DNA from: Nocardioides solisilvae
Lineage (GTDB): Bacteria; Actinomycetota; Actinomycetes; Propionibacteriales; Nocardioidaceae
Length of the DNA: 64,000 nucleotides
Direction of reading: 5' to 3'
Assembly: GCF_003194625.1 (NCBI RefSeq)
Contig: NZ_QHKX01000002.1
Coordinates: forward strand, 620,001-684,000
Below, in pieces: positions 26,217-33,868 of this stretch (the first letter of the stretch is position 1; every line of letters begins with the position of its first letter). Below the pieces are notes generated by a model. It made no database searches. It saw only the letters and a program-made list of their open reading frames with translations, and was not told the DNA's origin. Made by a program: the position numbers and the translations under genes.

Positions 26217-27722
26217 GAGCGGGGTTCCTTCCTGTCGGGCGCCCGGTCGGGCGAGCAGGTCGAGGCCGAGGTGGCGGCGCAGCACGAGCACCAGCCCGAG
26301 GTGGGCGAGCAGCGCCACGGCGGCGGCCAGCGGCCAGGGGGTCCCCAGAGAGGAGAGCGCGAGCACCGGGACCGCGACGGCGACCAGGCAGACGCCGCCG
26401 GCGAGCCAGACGACGGGACCGGTGCCGGTCACCCGCACGTCGCGGTGGACGAAGAGCACCGCGAGGCCGGCCTTGACCAGCACCGCCGCCGCCCAGGCGA
26501 GCGCGGCACCCGGGATCCCGAGCACCGGAACCAGCAGCAGGCAGAGCACCAGGTCGACCGCCAGCGCGGCCACCGAGTTGACCATGCTGGTGGCGCTGCG
26601 GCCGGCCATCACCAGCAGCGTGTCCACCGGGCCGGTGGCAGCGGCGAGGAGCATCGCGCTCGTCATGGCCACCACGACCCAGCGTGCGCCCTCGGTGTCG
26701 TAGCCGGGGCCGAAGAGGGCCAGGTAGGCGGCCGGGGCGCAGCCGACCACGAGGTAGAGCGGCCAGGAGAGCAGGATGCTCCAGGCCGTCGCCGTCTGGT
26801 GGACGGTCCGCAGGTGGCCGCGGTCGCCCTCCAGGAGGAGCGCGGCGAAGCGCGGCTGGAGCACCTGGGTCACGGCCGTCGACGCGACCTGGCCGAGCGC
26901 CACGAAGCGCGTCGCGGCGGCGTACAGGGCCGCGTCGCGCGGGGTGAGCAGCGCGGCGACGAGGACGACGTCCACCTTCTGGATGCCGAGCCGCGCCAGC
27001 ACCGAGAGGGCCCGCGGCCAGGTGAACGACCAGAACTCGCGCGACGTGTCCGGCGCCGGCGGCTCGGCGCCCCCCGGGCCGAGCCGCCGGTCGAGGAAGG
27101 TCCGCAGCGACACCACGGACCAGACGGCGGCGACCGGGTACCAGGCCAGCCAGGCCGCCATCAGCCCGACCTCCCCCGTCCCCGCGGCCCCGGCCAGCGC
27201 CACGCCGCCCACCTGGGCGACCGAGCGGCCGATCCGGTCGATCACCACGGTCTCGTGCATCCGGCCGAACGCCCGGGTCCCGGCCTGGCCGAGCTCGGCC
27301 AGCACCGCCAGCGGCACGGCCGCCCCGACCAGGCGGAGGAGGTCCGCGCCCGCGGGACCCCAGCCCAGCGCGCCGGCCGCCGGCCCGGCGACCAGCACGA
27401 CCAGCACGGCCACCAGCACGGCGCTGCCCATCACACCCCGCAGCACCGCGCGGAAGAGCCCGCGGACCTGTGCCGCGCTGCCCTCGTGCTCGAGCCGCTG
27501 CCCGAAGCGGGCCAGGCCCGCCTCGGCGCCGAGCCCGGCGAGGCCGACGAGGATGAGGAAGAGCGCGCTGGAGGCGAAGAAGAGCCCGCCGGTCGCGGCG
27601 TCGAAGCCCCGCGCGACCACCAGCACCAGGCCGAACGTGGCGGCGGCGGAGACGGCCGACCCCACGAGGGTCAGGCTCGCCCCCCGCGCCACGAGGCGCA
27701 GGTGGTGGCGGGCGTCGGTCAT
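26217..27722 (-). CDS. Wzx-like polysaccharide flippase (MOP superfamily)
   Basis: About 500 residues beginning MTDARHHLRLVARG, with 12 or more hydrophobic segments and the MOP/Wzx pattern. The N-terminal GASLTLVGSAVSAAATFGLVLVVARGF, the central WPRALSVLARLGIQKVDVVLVAALL and paired C-terminal helices are visible. It moves undecaprenyl-linked repeat units across the membrane. The ATG overlaps the Wzz-like gene stop (ATGA). The flippase frame has no stop before the sulfotransferase start and stays open to 25137. The boundary used here is the internal GTG with its own ribosome site; a flippase-sulfotransferase readthrough product is possible. After the sulfotransferase frameshift that open frame is nonsense. 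Confidence 0.85.
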
Positions 27723-29161
27723 CGGCCCGGGGCCCCGTCGCGCTGGTGCACCAGGACGAGCCCGACGACCTGGCCGCCGGCGCTCCACATCATCGAGCGA
27801 GCCGCCGAGATGTCGCGCAGCCGCGTGCTGTCGGCGTGCACCTCGAGGAGCACGCCGTGGGTGTGCCGCACCACCGCCTGGCTCCACGGCTCGTGGGCCG
27901 AGCCCGCGTCCAGGAGCACGACGTCGGACCGCTTCCCCAGCTCGCCGAGCGTCGACCCCATGTCGGGCGAGCCCAGCAGGTCGGGGAGCCGCTCGGGCAG
28001 CCGGCCCGGCACCACCCGCGAGAGGTGGGAGGTGACCGGCACCAGCACGTCGTCGGGCGAGACCCGGTCGAGGACCAGGTCGGAGAGGCCCTCGCGGTTG
28101 CCGGCGCCGGAGGTCAGCTCGACCAGGACGGCCTCGTAGCGGGCCCGCGCCATGCTGCGCGCCAGCGGGTCGGCCACGTGCACCTCGCGGCCGGCGCTGA
28201 CCACCGCGAGGACGAGCGGCCGCTGCGGGAGCGCGGCCAGGATGCCCGAGCGCAGGCCGGCCGTGGTCAGGTCGTCGCCGTCACCGGCGTCGGAGACCTC
28301 GCCCAGCACCGGCACCCCGACCTCGGCCAGGTCGTCGACCGACCGGATCCGGCCGTCGCGCCGGGCACGCACGGCGGCGACGCCGAGGCTGCCGCCCAGG
28401 CCCACGAGCAGGCCGAGGCCGGCCATGAGCTCGCGCGGCCCGACGAGCCCGGCCTCCGGGAGGGCAGCCGGCGTGACCACCTCGCCGGGGTCGGCCCGGG
28501 ATGCCTGCAGCGCCGAGAGCTGGGCACGCAGCTCGACGAGCTGGGTGTTGACGTCGAGGATCTGCTGGCGCAGCAGGAGGGAGCCGGGCGAGTTCGGGGG
28601 CTCGGTCGCGAGGTCGGCCGACTTGCGGTTCAGCTCCTGCTGCCGCTCGGCGATCTGCTCGCCGACCTGCTCGGCCAGCGCGCTGGCGGCGGCCAGCGCC
28701 CGGCCGCGGCGGAAGTCGAGGTAGGACTCGGCGAAGGCCTGCGCGGTGGCCAGCGCCTGGTCGGGGTCGCGGTCGACGGCGCTGATCCGCACGATCTGCG
28801 TGTTGGTCGGGACCTCCACGTCGACCTGCTCGAGCAGCTCGGTCGGCGTCAGGTCGAGGCCCAGGTCGACGAGGACGTCGTCGGCGACCGTGTTGGAGCG
28901 CACCAGCTGCGCCTCCGTCTCCAGGTTGACCAGGCTGCTCCCCGTGCCGTCGGGGCTGAACGCGTTGCCCTGCAGCGGGCTGATCAGCACCACGGCGGTC
29001 GCCTCGTGGTAGGCGGCCCGGCGGTTGCCGTACCACCCGCCGGCCAGCAGTCCCAGGAGGCAGACCAGCACGGCGAGCGCCGTCCCGGTCCGCAGCCACC
29101 GCAGGGCGCGGCGGCCCCACCGGTCCTCCGGCTCCGCGTACAGGTCGTACGGACTGCTCAC
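27719..29161 (-). CDS. Wzz/BY-kinase-like protein lacking the P-loop
   Basis: Protein of 480 residues from the GTG at 29161, with Shine-Dalgarno GGAGGA 7 bp upstream. Membrane helix at about 26-45, Wzz periplasmic domain (AVVLISPLQGNAF) and a coiled coil (about 165-225). A second helix (about 243-265) is followed by a cytoplasmic domain that resembles bacterial tyrosine kinases CapB/Wzc. Where Walker A should be, the sequence reads LVLAVVSAGREVHVADPLA, with no GKS/T. The Walker-like strand VLLDAGSA remains, and no C-terminal tyrosine cluster is present. It probably controls chain length without kinase activity. Its start faces the LuxR response-regulator gene across 266 bp that carry the shared motif. 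Confidence 0.8.
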   Translation of the reverse strand: MSSPYDLYAEPEDRWGRRALRWLRTGTALAVLVCLLGLLAGGWYGNRRAAYHEATAVVLISPLQGNAFSPDGTGSSLVNLETEAQLVRSNTVADDVLVDLGLDLTPTELLEQVDVEVPTNTQIVRISAVDRDPDQALATAQAFAESYLDFRRGRALAAASALAEQVGEQIAERQQELNRKSADLATEPPNSPGSLLLRQQILDVNTQLVELRAQLSALQASRADPGEVVTPAALPEAGLVGPRELMAGLGLLVGLGGSLGVAAVRARRDGRIRSVDDLAEVGVPVLGEVSDAGDGDDLTTAGLRSGILAALPQRPLVLAVVSAGREVHVADPLARSMARARYEAVLVELTSGAGNREGLSDLVLDRVSPDDVLVPVTSHLSRVVPGRLPERLPDLLGSPDMGSTLGELGKRSDVVLLDAGSAHEPWSQAVVRHTHGVLLEVHADSTRLRDISAARSMMWSAGGQVVGLVLVHQRDGAPGR

Positions 29162-29246
29162 CCGGCATCCTCCGCCTCAGCTGCTGACTGGTCAGGGGCC
29201 ATGCTCAGGCCTCGGGGCGCCCGAACGGAGCGATCGACCGGGATGT

Positions 29247-29262
29247 TCCCCACTATTGGTGA
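29247..29262. promoter_or_regulatory. Weak second palindrome in the divergent Wzz-like/LuxR region
   Basis: TCCCCA-CTAT-TGGTGA, a 16-bp imperfect inverted repeat with 5 of 6 arm pairs matching. Its start is 35 bp before the strong site at 29282, close to the 33-bp spacing of the two sites upstream of the hydrolase. It matches the shared consensus only partly. Confidence 0.35.
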
Positions 29263-29281
29263 CACCCCCCGGCGGGCGACG

Positions 29282-29297
29282 TGCCTGAATTGAGGCA
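29282..29297 (+). promoter_or_regulatory. Shared 16-bp motif, site C (TGCCTGAATTGAGGCA)
   Basis: Perfect 5-bp arms TGCCT/AGGCA around GAATTG. It lies centrally in the 266-bp divergent region between the Wzz-like gene (GTG 29161) and the LuxR response regulator (GTG 29428), so one site could control both directions. All fixed consensus positions match. The most parsimonious binder is the adjacent LuxR protein; this is inference. Confidence 0.7.
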
Positions 29298-29427
29298 GGA
29301 GATTCCCGAGACTGGATGACGGGGGTGGAAGTCAGGCCGTAACCTCCCTGAAGGGAGACGCCCGACCACGTGCCGAAGGCACCGGGACGACGAGACACGA
29401 CAGGGCGACACGTTGGAGGGCAACACG

Positions 29428-30105
29428 GTGAGAGGCACATCGAGGGTGTGTGTCATCGAGGACCACACCTTGTTCGCGGAGTCGCTGCAGATCGCGCTCG
29501 AGCTCAAGGGCCACGAGGTGCGCCGCGTCCCGCTCCCCGCCGACCTCCACCAGGCGACCAGCCTGCTGCCCGCCGTGATGAAGCACCAGCCCCACGTGCT
29601 GCTTCTCGACCTGGACCTCGGCAACGCCGACGGCAGCCGCCTCATCGAGCCGGTGGCCCGCGCCGGCACCGCGGTCGTCGTCCTCACCGGGAGCAGCGAC
29701 CGCGCCCGGTGGGGCCAGTGCCTCCGTCTCGGCGCCCGCAAGGTGATGGTCAAGACGTCGCCGCTCAACGAGATCCTCGCGACCATCCGCCTGATCGGCG
29801 AGGGGCGCCCGGTGATGCCGGTCGAGGAGCGCGAGGAGCTCGTCCGCCACTGGCAGGAGGAGCGGGCCGCGGTCAGCGAGCTGCAGGACCGGCTCAACCG
29901 GCTCACCGCCCGGGAGGCCGAGGTGCTCGGCCAGCTGATGGACGGCCGCCAGGTCCGCCAGATCGCCGAGCACAGCGTCGTCTCCGAGGCCACCGTGCGC
30001 ACCCAGGTGAAGTCGATCCTCTCCAAGCTCGAGGTGACCTCGCAGATCGGGGCCGTCGGCCTCGCCCACCACGCCGGCTGGACGGCGCCCGTCTCCTCCT
30101 CCTGA
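29428..30105 (+). CDS. LuxR-family response regulator with intact receiver
   Basis: Protein of 225 residues from the GTG at 29428, preceded by GGAGGG with 7-bp spacing; an upstream TTG at 29413 is less likely. The receiver keeps all key residues: acidic pair E11-D12, phospho-acceptor D61 in LLLDLDLG, T87 in VVLTGSSD and K109 in KVMVKTS. A linker helix (REELVRHWQEERAAVSELQDRL) leads to the LuxR HTH at about 158-215 (LTAREAEVLGQLMDG through TVRTQVKSILSKL). No sensor kinase gene is adjacent, so it is an orphan within the window. It is a paralogue of the degenerate regulator at 14227 and a likely regulator of the polysaccharide genes. Confidence 0.9.
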   Translation: MRGTSRVCVIEDHTLFAESLQIALELKGHEVRRVPLPADLHQATSLLPAVMKHQPHVLLLDLDLGNADGSRLIEPVARAGTAVVVLTGSSDRARWGQCLRLGARKVMVKTSPLNEILATIRLIGEGRPVMPVEEREELVRHWQEERAAVSELQDRLNRLTAREAEVLGQLMDGRQVRQIAEHSVVSEATVRTQVKSILSKLEVTSQIGAVGLAHHAGWTAPVSSS

Positions 30106-30159
30106 GCGGGACCCTCCGCTCCCCCGCCCCGGGGATGCATCGCCGGCCCGGACGTCACA

Positions 30160-30175
30160 TGCCCCATTTCGGGCA
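30160..30175 (-). promoter_or_regulatory. Shared 16-bp motif, site D (minus-strand TGCCCGAAATGGGGCA)
   Basis: Inverted repeat ATGCCC-CATTTC-GGGCAT with perfect 6-bp arms when one flanking base pair is added (30159-30176). It lies 91 bp before the ATG of the PssD-like gene, in a 161-bp gap after the LuxR regulator, and fits control of the three-gene PssD-PssE-PGT operon. Read on the minus strand it matches every fixed consensus position. Confidence 0.7.
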
Positions 30176-30266
30176 TGAATCTCCTTCTGGCGCCCCCTAG
30201 CGTGAGCGCGTCGCCCGACAGGGCGCCCCTGTCACGCAGGGATTCCCGGGGGGAAGAAGGCGGTCG

Positions 30267-30716
30267 ATGCGAGTCCTCATGGTGTGCTCCTCCGGGGGCC
30301 ACCTCACCCAGCTCATGTGCCTGGAGTCCTGGTGGACCCAGCACGAGCGGCGGTGGGTGACCTTCGACACGGAGGACGCCGTGACCAAGCTGGCCGCCGA
30401 GGACGTCGTGCACGCGCACCACCCCACCACCCGCAGCCTGCGCAACCTGTTCCGCAACACGATCCTGGCCTGGCGGGTGCTGCGCGACTACCGCCCGGAC
30501 ATCGTGCTCACCACGGGGGCCGGCGTCGCCGTCCCCTTCTTCTGGCTCCGCCGGGTGGTGGGGGCGAAGACCGTCTACCTCGAGGTCTTCGACCGGATCG
30601 ACTCCAAGACGCTCACCGCCCGGCTCTGCCACCCGGTGACCGACCTGTTCCTCGTGCAATGGCCCGAGCAGGAGGCGCTCTACCGCGACTCCGTGCTCCT
30701 GGGGAAGGTGTGGTGA
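30267..30716 (+). CDS. pssD: PssD/Alg14-like glycosyltransferase subunit
   Basis: Protein of 149 residues beginning MRVLMVCSSGGHLTQLM, the Alg14/PssD signature (CSSGGHL), followed by DIVLTTGAGVAVPFFWLRR. Alg14-type proteins anchor and activate the Alg13/PssE catalytic partner at the membrane. Shine-Dalgarno GAAGAAGG lies just upstream. Its stop overlaps the PssE-like start. Rhizobial and sphingan PssDE pairs add glucuronic acid to lipid-linked glucose; the same reaction here is inference. Confidence 0.88.
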   Translation: MRVLMVCSSGGHLTQLMCLESWWTQHERRWVTFDTEDAVTKLAAEDVVHAHHPTTRSLRNLFRNTILAWRVLRDYRPDIVLTTGAGVAVPFFWLRRVVGAKTVYLEVFDRIDSKTLTARLCHPVTDLFLVQWPEQEALYRDSVLLGKVW

Positions 30717-31291
30717 CCGTGCTCTCACGACAGATCCGGATCCCGCGGCAGCGAGCCCTGCCGACCGTCCTGAGGAGTCCCTCGGGTCCCGGGGTCGCGG
30801 TCCTGCTCGGCACCGACCACCACCCCTTCGACCGCCTGGTCGAGTGGTCCGCGGCGCTCGCCGCCGAGAGCGCCGACCCGTGGTTCGTGCAGCACGGCTC
30901 CACCGAGCTGCGCGACGGTCTCGACGGCCGCACGATGCTCGGCGGCCGCGAGCTCACCCGGCTCCTCGACTCGGTCGACGTCGTGGTCACCCACGGCGGC
31001 CCCGGCCTGATCATGGAGGCGCGCGCCGCGCGCCACATCCCGATCGTCGTGCCGCGGGACCCTGCCCACGGGGAGCACGTCGACGGCCACCAGGTGCGCT
31101 TCGCCCGACGGCTCGACGAGCGCGGCGACATCCGGATGGTCACGTCGCTCGAGCAGCTGCGGGAGGCGGTCGCCCTGGCGAGGGTGATGGGCCGCGTCGC
31201 GGCAGACGTGCCGACCCAGCGCGCCGAGACCACCGTGCGGTTCGGCGAGCTCGTCGACCAGCTGCACCGCGGCGGGGCGCCCCGGCGATGA
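30713..31291 (+). CDS. pssE: PssE/Alg13-like glycosyltransferase subunit
   Basis: About 192 residues from the GTG at 30713 (GTGA overlap with pssD). A GTG at 30719 has better spacing from GGGGAAGG and may be the real start. C-terminal GT-B half: VAVLLGTDHHPFDRLVEW and VVVTHGGPGLIMEARAARHIPIVVPR, the GT28-type donor-binding loop, then HVDGHQVRFARRL. It is the catalytic partner of the PssD-like protein. Its stop overlaps the start of the phosphoglycosyltransferase gene (ATGA), so all three are coupled. Confidence 0.88.
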   Translation: MTVLSRQIRIPRQRALPTVLRSPSGPGVAVLLGTDHHPFDRLVEWSAALAAESADPWFVQHGSTELRDGLDGRTMLGGRELTRLLDSVDVVVTHGGPGLIMEARAARHIPIVVPRDPAHGEHVDGHQVRFARRLDERGDIRMVTSLEQLREAVALARVMGRVAADVPTQRAETTVRFGELVDQLHRGGAPRR

Positions 31292-32793
31292 CCGACCTGG
31301 CCCCCGCTCCTGGGCGTCGGGGGCTCGTCCCGCCGCGACCCCGGCGGCAGAGGGCCGCGGCCACCGCGCCGACGCCGACGCCCGCGCCCGCCCCAGCGCC
31401 GACCCCGACGCCGGCCGACCGGCATCGCCGGGTCCTGCGCGTCGTCGCCCGCACCCCCTCCCCCGTGGTGGGGGTCGTCGTCCTGGCGCTCACGGCCGCC
31501 CTCGTGCTGGCCACCGGCCTCTCCCCGCTCGTGGTGCTGCTCTGGTCGGTCGCCCTCCTCGTGGTCCGCAGCAGCGGGGCGCCCCACACCGGACGCCACC
31601 CGGTGCGCGGCGCGCTCCGGGTCGGCACCTGCGCCCTCGGGCTCGGCGCCGTGGTCGGCTTCTTCCTCCCCGTGACCCTCACCCGCCACGACCTGGCCGC
31701 CGGGGTCGCCCTGGCCACCGTCGTCGGCGCGGCGGTCGGCGCGGTGCCGCGGCTCGCCCGGCGCACGCTCGGCGAGACGGCGACCGGGGCGGTCCTCGTC
31801 GGCTCGGCGGCGCAGGTCGGCCGGGTCGTCCACGAGCTCGCCCGCGACGGCGGCGAGCGGTTCGCGGTGACCGGCATCTGCCTCACCGACGCCGTCGACG
31901 ACCCCGCCCCGTTGGTGGCCGCCACGACGGCCGACTTCCCGGGCGCCCAGGTCACCCACGGCCTCGAGCGGGTCGGGCCGGCCGTGAGCCTGCTCGGCGC
32001 AGACGCCGTGGTCGCGCTGGCCGGGCCGGCGCTCGCCGCCGACGACCTGCGCCGCCTCGGGTGGCAGATCGAGAAGCTGGGCGCCACCCTCTTCGTCGAC
32101 TTCGGCCTCGTCGACACCGCGCCGGTCCGGACCCGGGTCACCAGGGCCGGCTCCGCCCGGCTCGTCAAGGTCCGGGCCTCGGCGCCCGCCCCGCTCCGGC
32201 GCGTGGTCAAGGAGCTGTGGGAGCGCTGCTTCGCCGCCCTCGCCCTGCTGCTGCTGGCGCCCCTGCTCGCCCTCCTGGCGCTGGCCGTGCGCGCCGACGG
32301 CGGCGGGCACGCGATCTTCCGGCAGGTGCGCGTGGGCCGTGACGGGCGCGAGTTCGTGCTGCTCAAGCTGCGCACCATGCACGCCGACGCCGAGGAGCGG
32401 CTCGCGGACATGACCGACCTCAACGAGGCCGACGAGGTCCTGTTCAAGATGCGCCACGACCCGCGGATCACCCGGGTCGGGCGGGTCCTGCGCCGCTGCT
32501 CTCTCGACGAGCTGCCCCAGCTGTGGAACGTGGTCCGTGGCGACATGGCCCTGGTCGGACCGCGCCCGGCGCTGCCCAGCGAGGTCGCGGTCTACCCCGC
32601 CGACGCCCACCGGCGCCTCGCGGTGAAGCCGGGGCTGACCGGCCTCTGGCAGGTCTCCGGACGCTCCGACCTCTCCTGGGAGGAGAGCCAGCGGATCGAC
32701 CTGCGGTACGTCGACAACTGGTCGCTCGCGCTCGACCTCGGGATCGTGCTGCGCACCGTCCGGGCCGTGGTGAGCCAGCAGGGCGCCTACTGA
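31288..32793 (+). CDS. Undecaprenyl-phosphate sugar phosphotransferase (polyprenyl PGT)
   Basis: Protein of 501 residues. The N-terminus has an Ala/Pro/Thr low-complexity tail (about 24-45), then about four membrane helices (50-150). A soluble Rossmann-like region follows (TGAVLVGSAAQVGRVVHELA). The C-terminal bacterial sugar-transferase domain begins near 310: membrane-inserted helix, IFRQVRVGRDGREFVLLKLRTMH, the catalytic Asp-Glu in CSLDELPQLWNV, and LVGPRPALPSE. It transfers a hexose-1-phosphate (often glucose or galactose) to undecaprenyl phosphate and so starts repeat-unit synthesis. Length and layout match WcaJ/CpsE-type enzymes. Confidence 0.92.
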   Translation: MTDLAPAPGRRGLVPPRPRRQRAAATAPTPTPAPAPAPTPTPADRHRRVLRVVARTPSPVVGVVVLALTAALVLATGLSPLVVLLWSVALLVVRSSGAPHTGRHPVRGALRVGTCALGLGAVVGFFLPVTLTRHDLAAGVALATVVGAAVGAVPRLARRTLGETATGAVLVGSAAQVGRVVHELARDGGERFAVTGICLTDAVDDPAPLVAATTADFPGAQVTHGLERVGPAVSLLGADAVVALAGPALAADDLRRLGWQIEKLGATLFVDFGLVDTAPVRTRVTRAGSARLVKVRASAPAPLRRVVKELWERCFAALALLLLAPLLALLALAVRADGGGHAIFRQVRVGRDGREFVLLKLRTMHADAEERLADMTDLNEADEVLFKMRHDPRITRVGRVLRRCSLDELPQLWNVVRGDMALVGPRPALPSEVAVYPADAHRRLAVKPGLTGLWQVSGRSDLSWEESQRIDLRYVDNWSLALDLGIVLRTVRAVVSQQGAY

Positions 32794-32817
32794 TCCCCTG
32801 CTGAATCCCGCTGAACC

Positions 32818-32849
32818 CTGCTGCTGCTGCTGCTGCTGAGCTGCTGCTG
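32818..32849. repeat. CTG triplet repeat between convergent genes
   Basis: Seven consecutive CTG at 32818-32838, then AG and three more CTG (32841-32849), preceded by related CTGAA-CCC fragments from 32799. It fills the 71-bp gap between the convergent phosphoglycosyltransferase and LigD-polymerase genes and may form hairpins. Confidence 0.8.
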
Positions 32850-32864
32850 TCGTGCGGCGCGCCG

Positions 32865-33779
32865 CTACCCGCCCCACGGGTCGAAGAGGTCGCCGTGCTC
32901 GTCGAGGCGGGCGAGCACCGTCTCGGGGTCCAGCTGCTCGAGGGCGAGCGGGTCCTCGGCACCGGCCTCGACCTCGGCCCAGGTGACGGGGGCGGCGACG
33001 GTGGGTCGCTCCCGGCCCCGCAGCGAGTAGGGCGAGACCGTCGTCTTGGAGCCGGAGTTCTGCGACCAGTCCAGGAAGACCTTCCCGGAGCGGCGGGACT
33101 TGGTCATGGTGGCCGTGACGAGATCTCCGTGCTCGCGCTGGAGCTCCTCGGCGACCTCCTTGGCGAGCGCCGTGGTGGCGTCGCTGTCGAGCCCGGACGC
33201 CGACCGGTCGAGGCCGGCGTACAGGTGGATGCCCTTGCTGCCGCTCAGCACCGGGCTGCAGGCGAGCCGTCGCCCGGCCAGCGACTCGCGCACCAGGAGC
33301 GCGACCCTGGCGCACTCGTGCAGCCCGGCCGGCTCGCCCGGGTCCAGGTCGATGACCACCCGGTCGGGTCCCAGCGGCTCGCCCTCGTCGGAGACGAGCC
33401 ACTGGTGGACGTGCAGCTCGAGCGCGGCGAGGTTGACCAGCCAGGTGAGGGTGGCGAGGTCGTCGACCACGGGGAAGACGAGGGTGCCCGACGCGTCCGC
33501 GCCCGCGCGGGAGCCGGTGGTGGGGACCTCGGCGGTCCGGACCCACGACGGGGTGCGCGCCGGCACGTTCTTCTCGAAGAAGCTGCCGTCCTGGACGCCG
33601 TGCGGCCAGCGGATCCGGGTGACGCAGCGGCCCGCCAGGTGCGGCAGCAGGGCCGGTGCCACCTGCGCGTAGTAGTGGAGCACCTCCCCCTTGGTGGTGC
33701 CAGTGCTCGGGTAGAGCACCTTCTCCAGGTTGCTCAGCCGCAGGGTCCGACCGTCGACCTCGACGTGCACCTCGCTCAC
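32865..33779 (-). CDS. ligD: LigD polymerase-domain protein (NHEJ primase-polymerase)
   Basis: Protein of 304 residues from the GTG at 33779, with GGAGGAG 6 bp upstream. It is a stand-alone LigD polymerase (AEP-type) domain: LSNLEKVLYPSTGTTKGEVLHYY, the metal-binding VVIDLDPGEP, SGSKGIHLYAGL, and DWSQNSGSKTTVSPYSLRGRERPTVAAPVTWAE. It fills gaps with ribonucleotides during non-homologous end joining. The ligase domain is a separate gene upstream and ku is divergent beyond it, so the three form one repair module. Confidence 0.92.
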   Translation of the reverse strand: MSEVHVEVDGRTLRLSNLEKVLYPSTGTTKGEVLHYYAQVAPALLPHLAGRCVTRIRWPHGVQDGSFFEKNVPARTPSWVRTAEVPTTGSRAGADASGTLVFPVVDDLATLTWLVNLAALELHVHQWLVSDEGEPLGPDRVVIDLDPGEPAGLHECARVALLVRESLAGRRLACSPVLSGSKGIHLYAGLDRSASGLDSDATTALAKEVAEELQREHGDLVTATMTKSRRSGKVFLDWSQNSGSKTTVSPYSLRGRERPTVAAPVTWAEVEAGAEDPLALEQLDPETVLARLDEHGDLFDPWGG

Positions 33780-33790
33780 CGGCTCTCCTC

Positions 33791-33865
33791 CCCGTCCGTG
33801 CCCACCCCGTCCGTGCCCACCCTGTCCGTGCCCACCCTGTCCGTGCCCACCCCGTCCGTGCCCAC
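33791..33865. repeat. 15-bp tandem repeat, five copies, between LigD genes
   Basis: Five units CCYGTCCGTGCCCAC at 33791, 33806, 33821, 33836 and 33851, between the ligase stop (33869) and the polymerase start (33779). In the open frame upstream of the polymerase start they would read as GHGRG/GHGQG repeats, outside the predicted protein. Confidence 0.88.
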
Positions 33866-33868
33866 CCG

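Noticed and set aside
33791..33865. Possible CRISPR array from repeated 15-bp units
   Set aside because: Units are directly abutting with no spacers; it is a simple tandem repeat.
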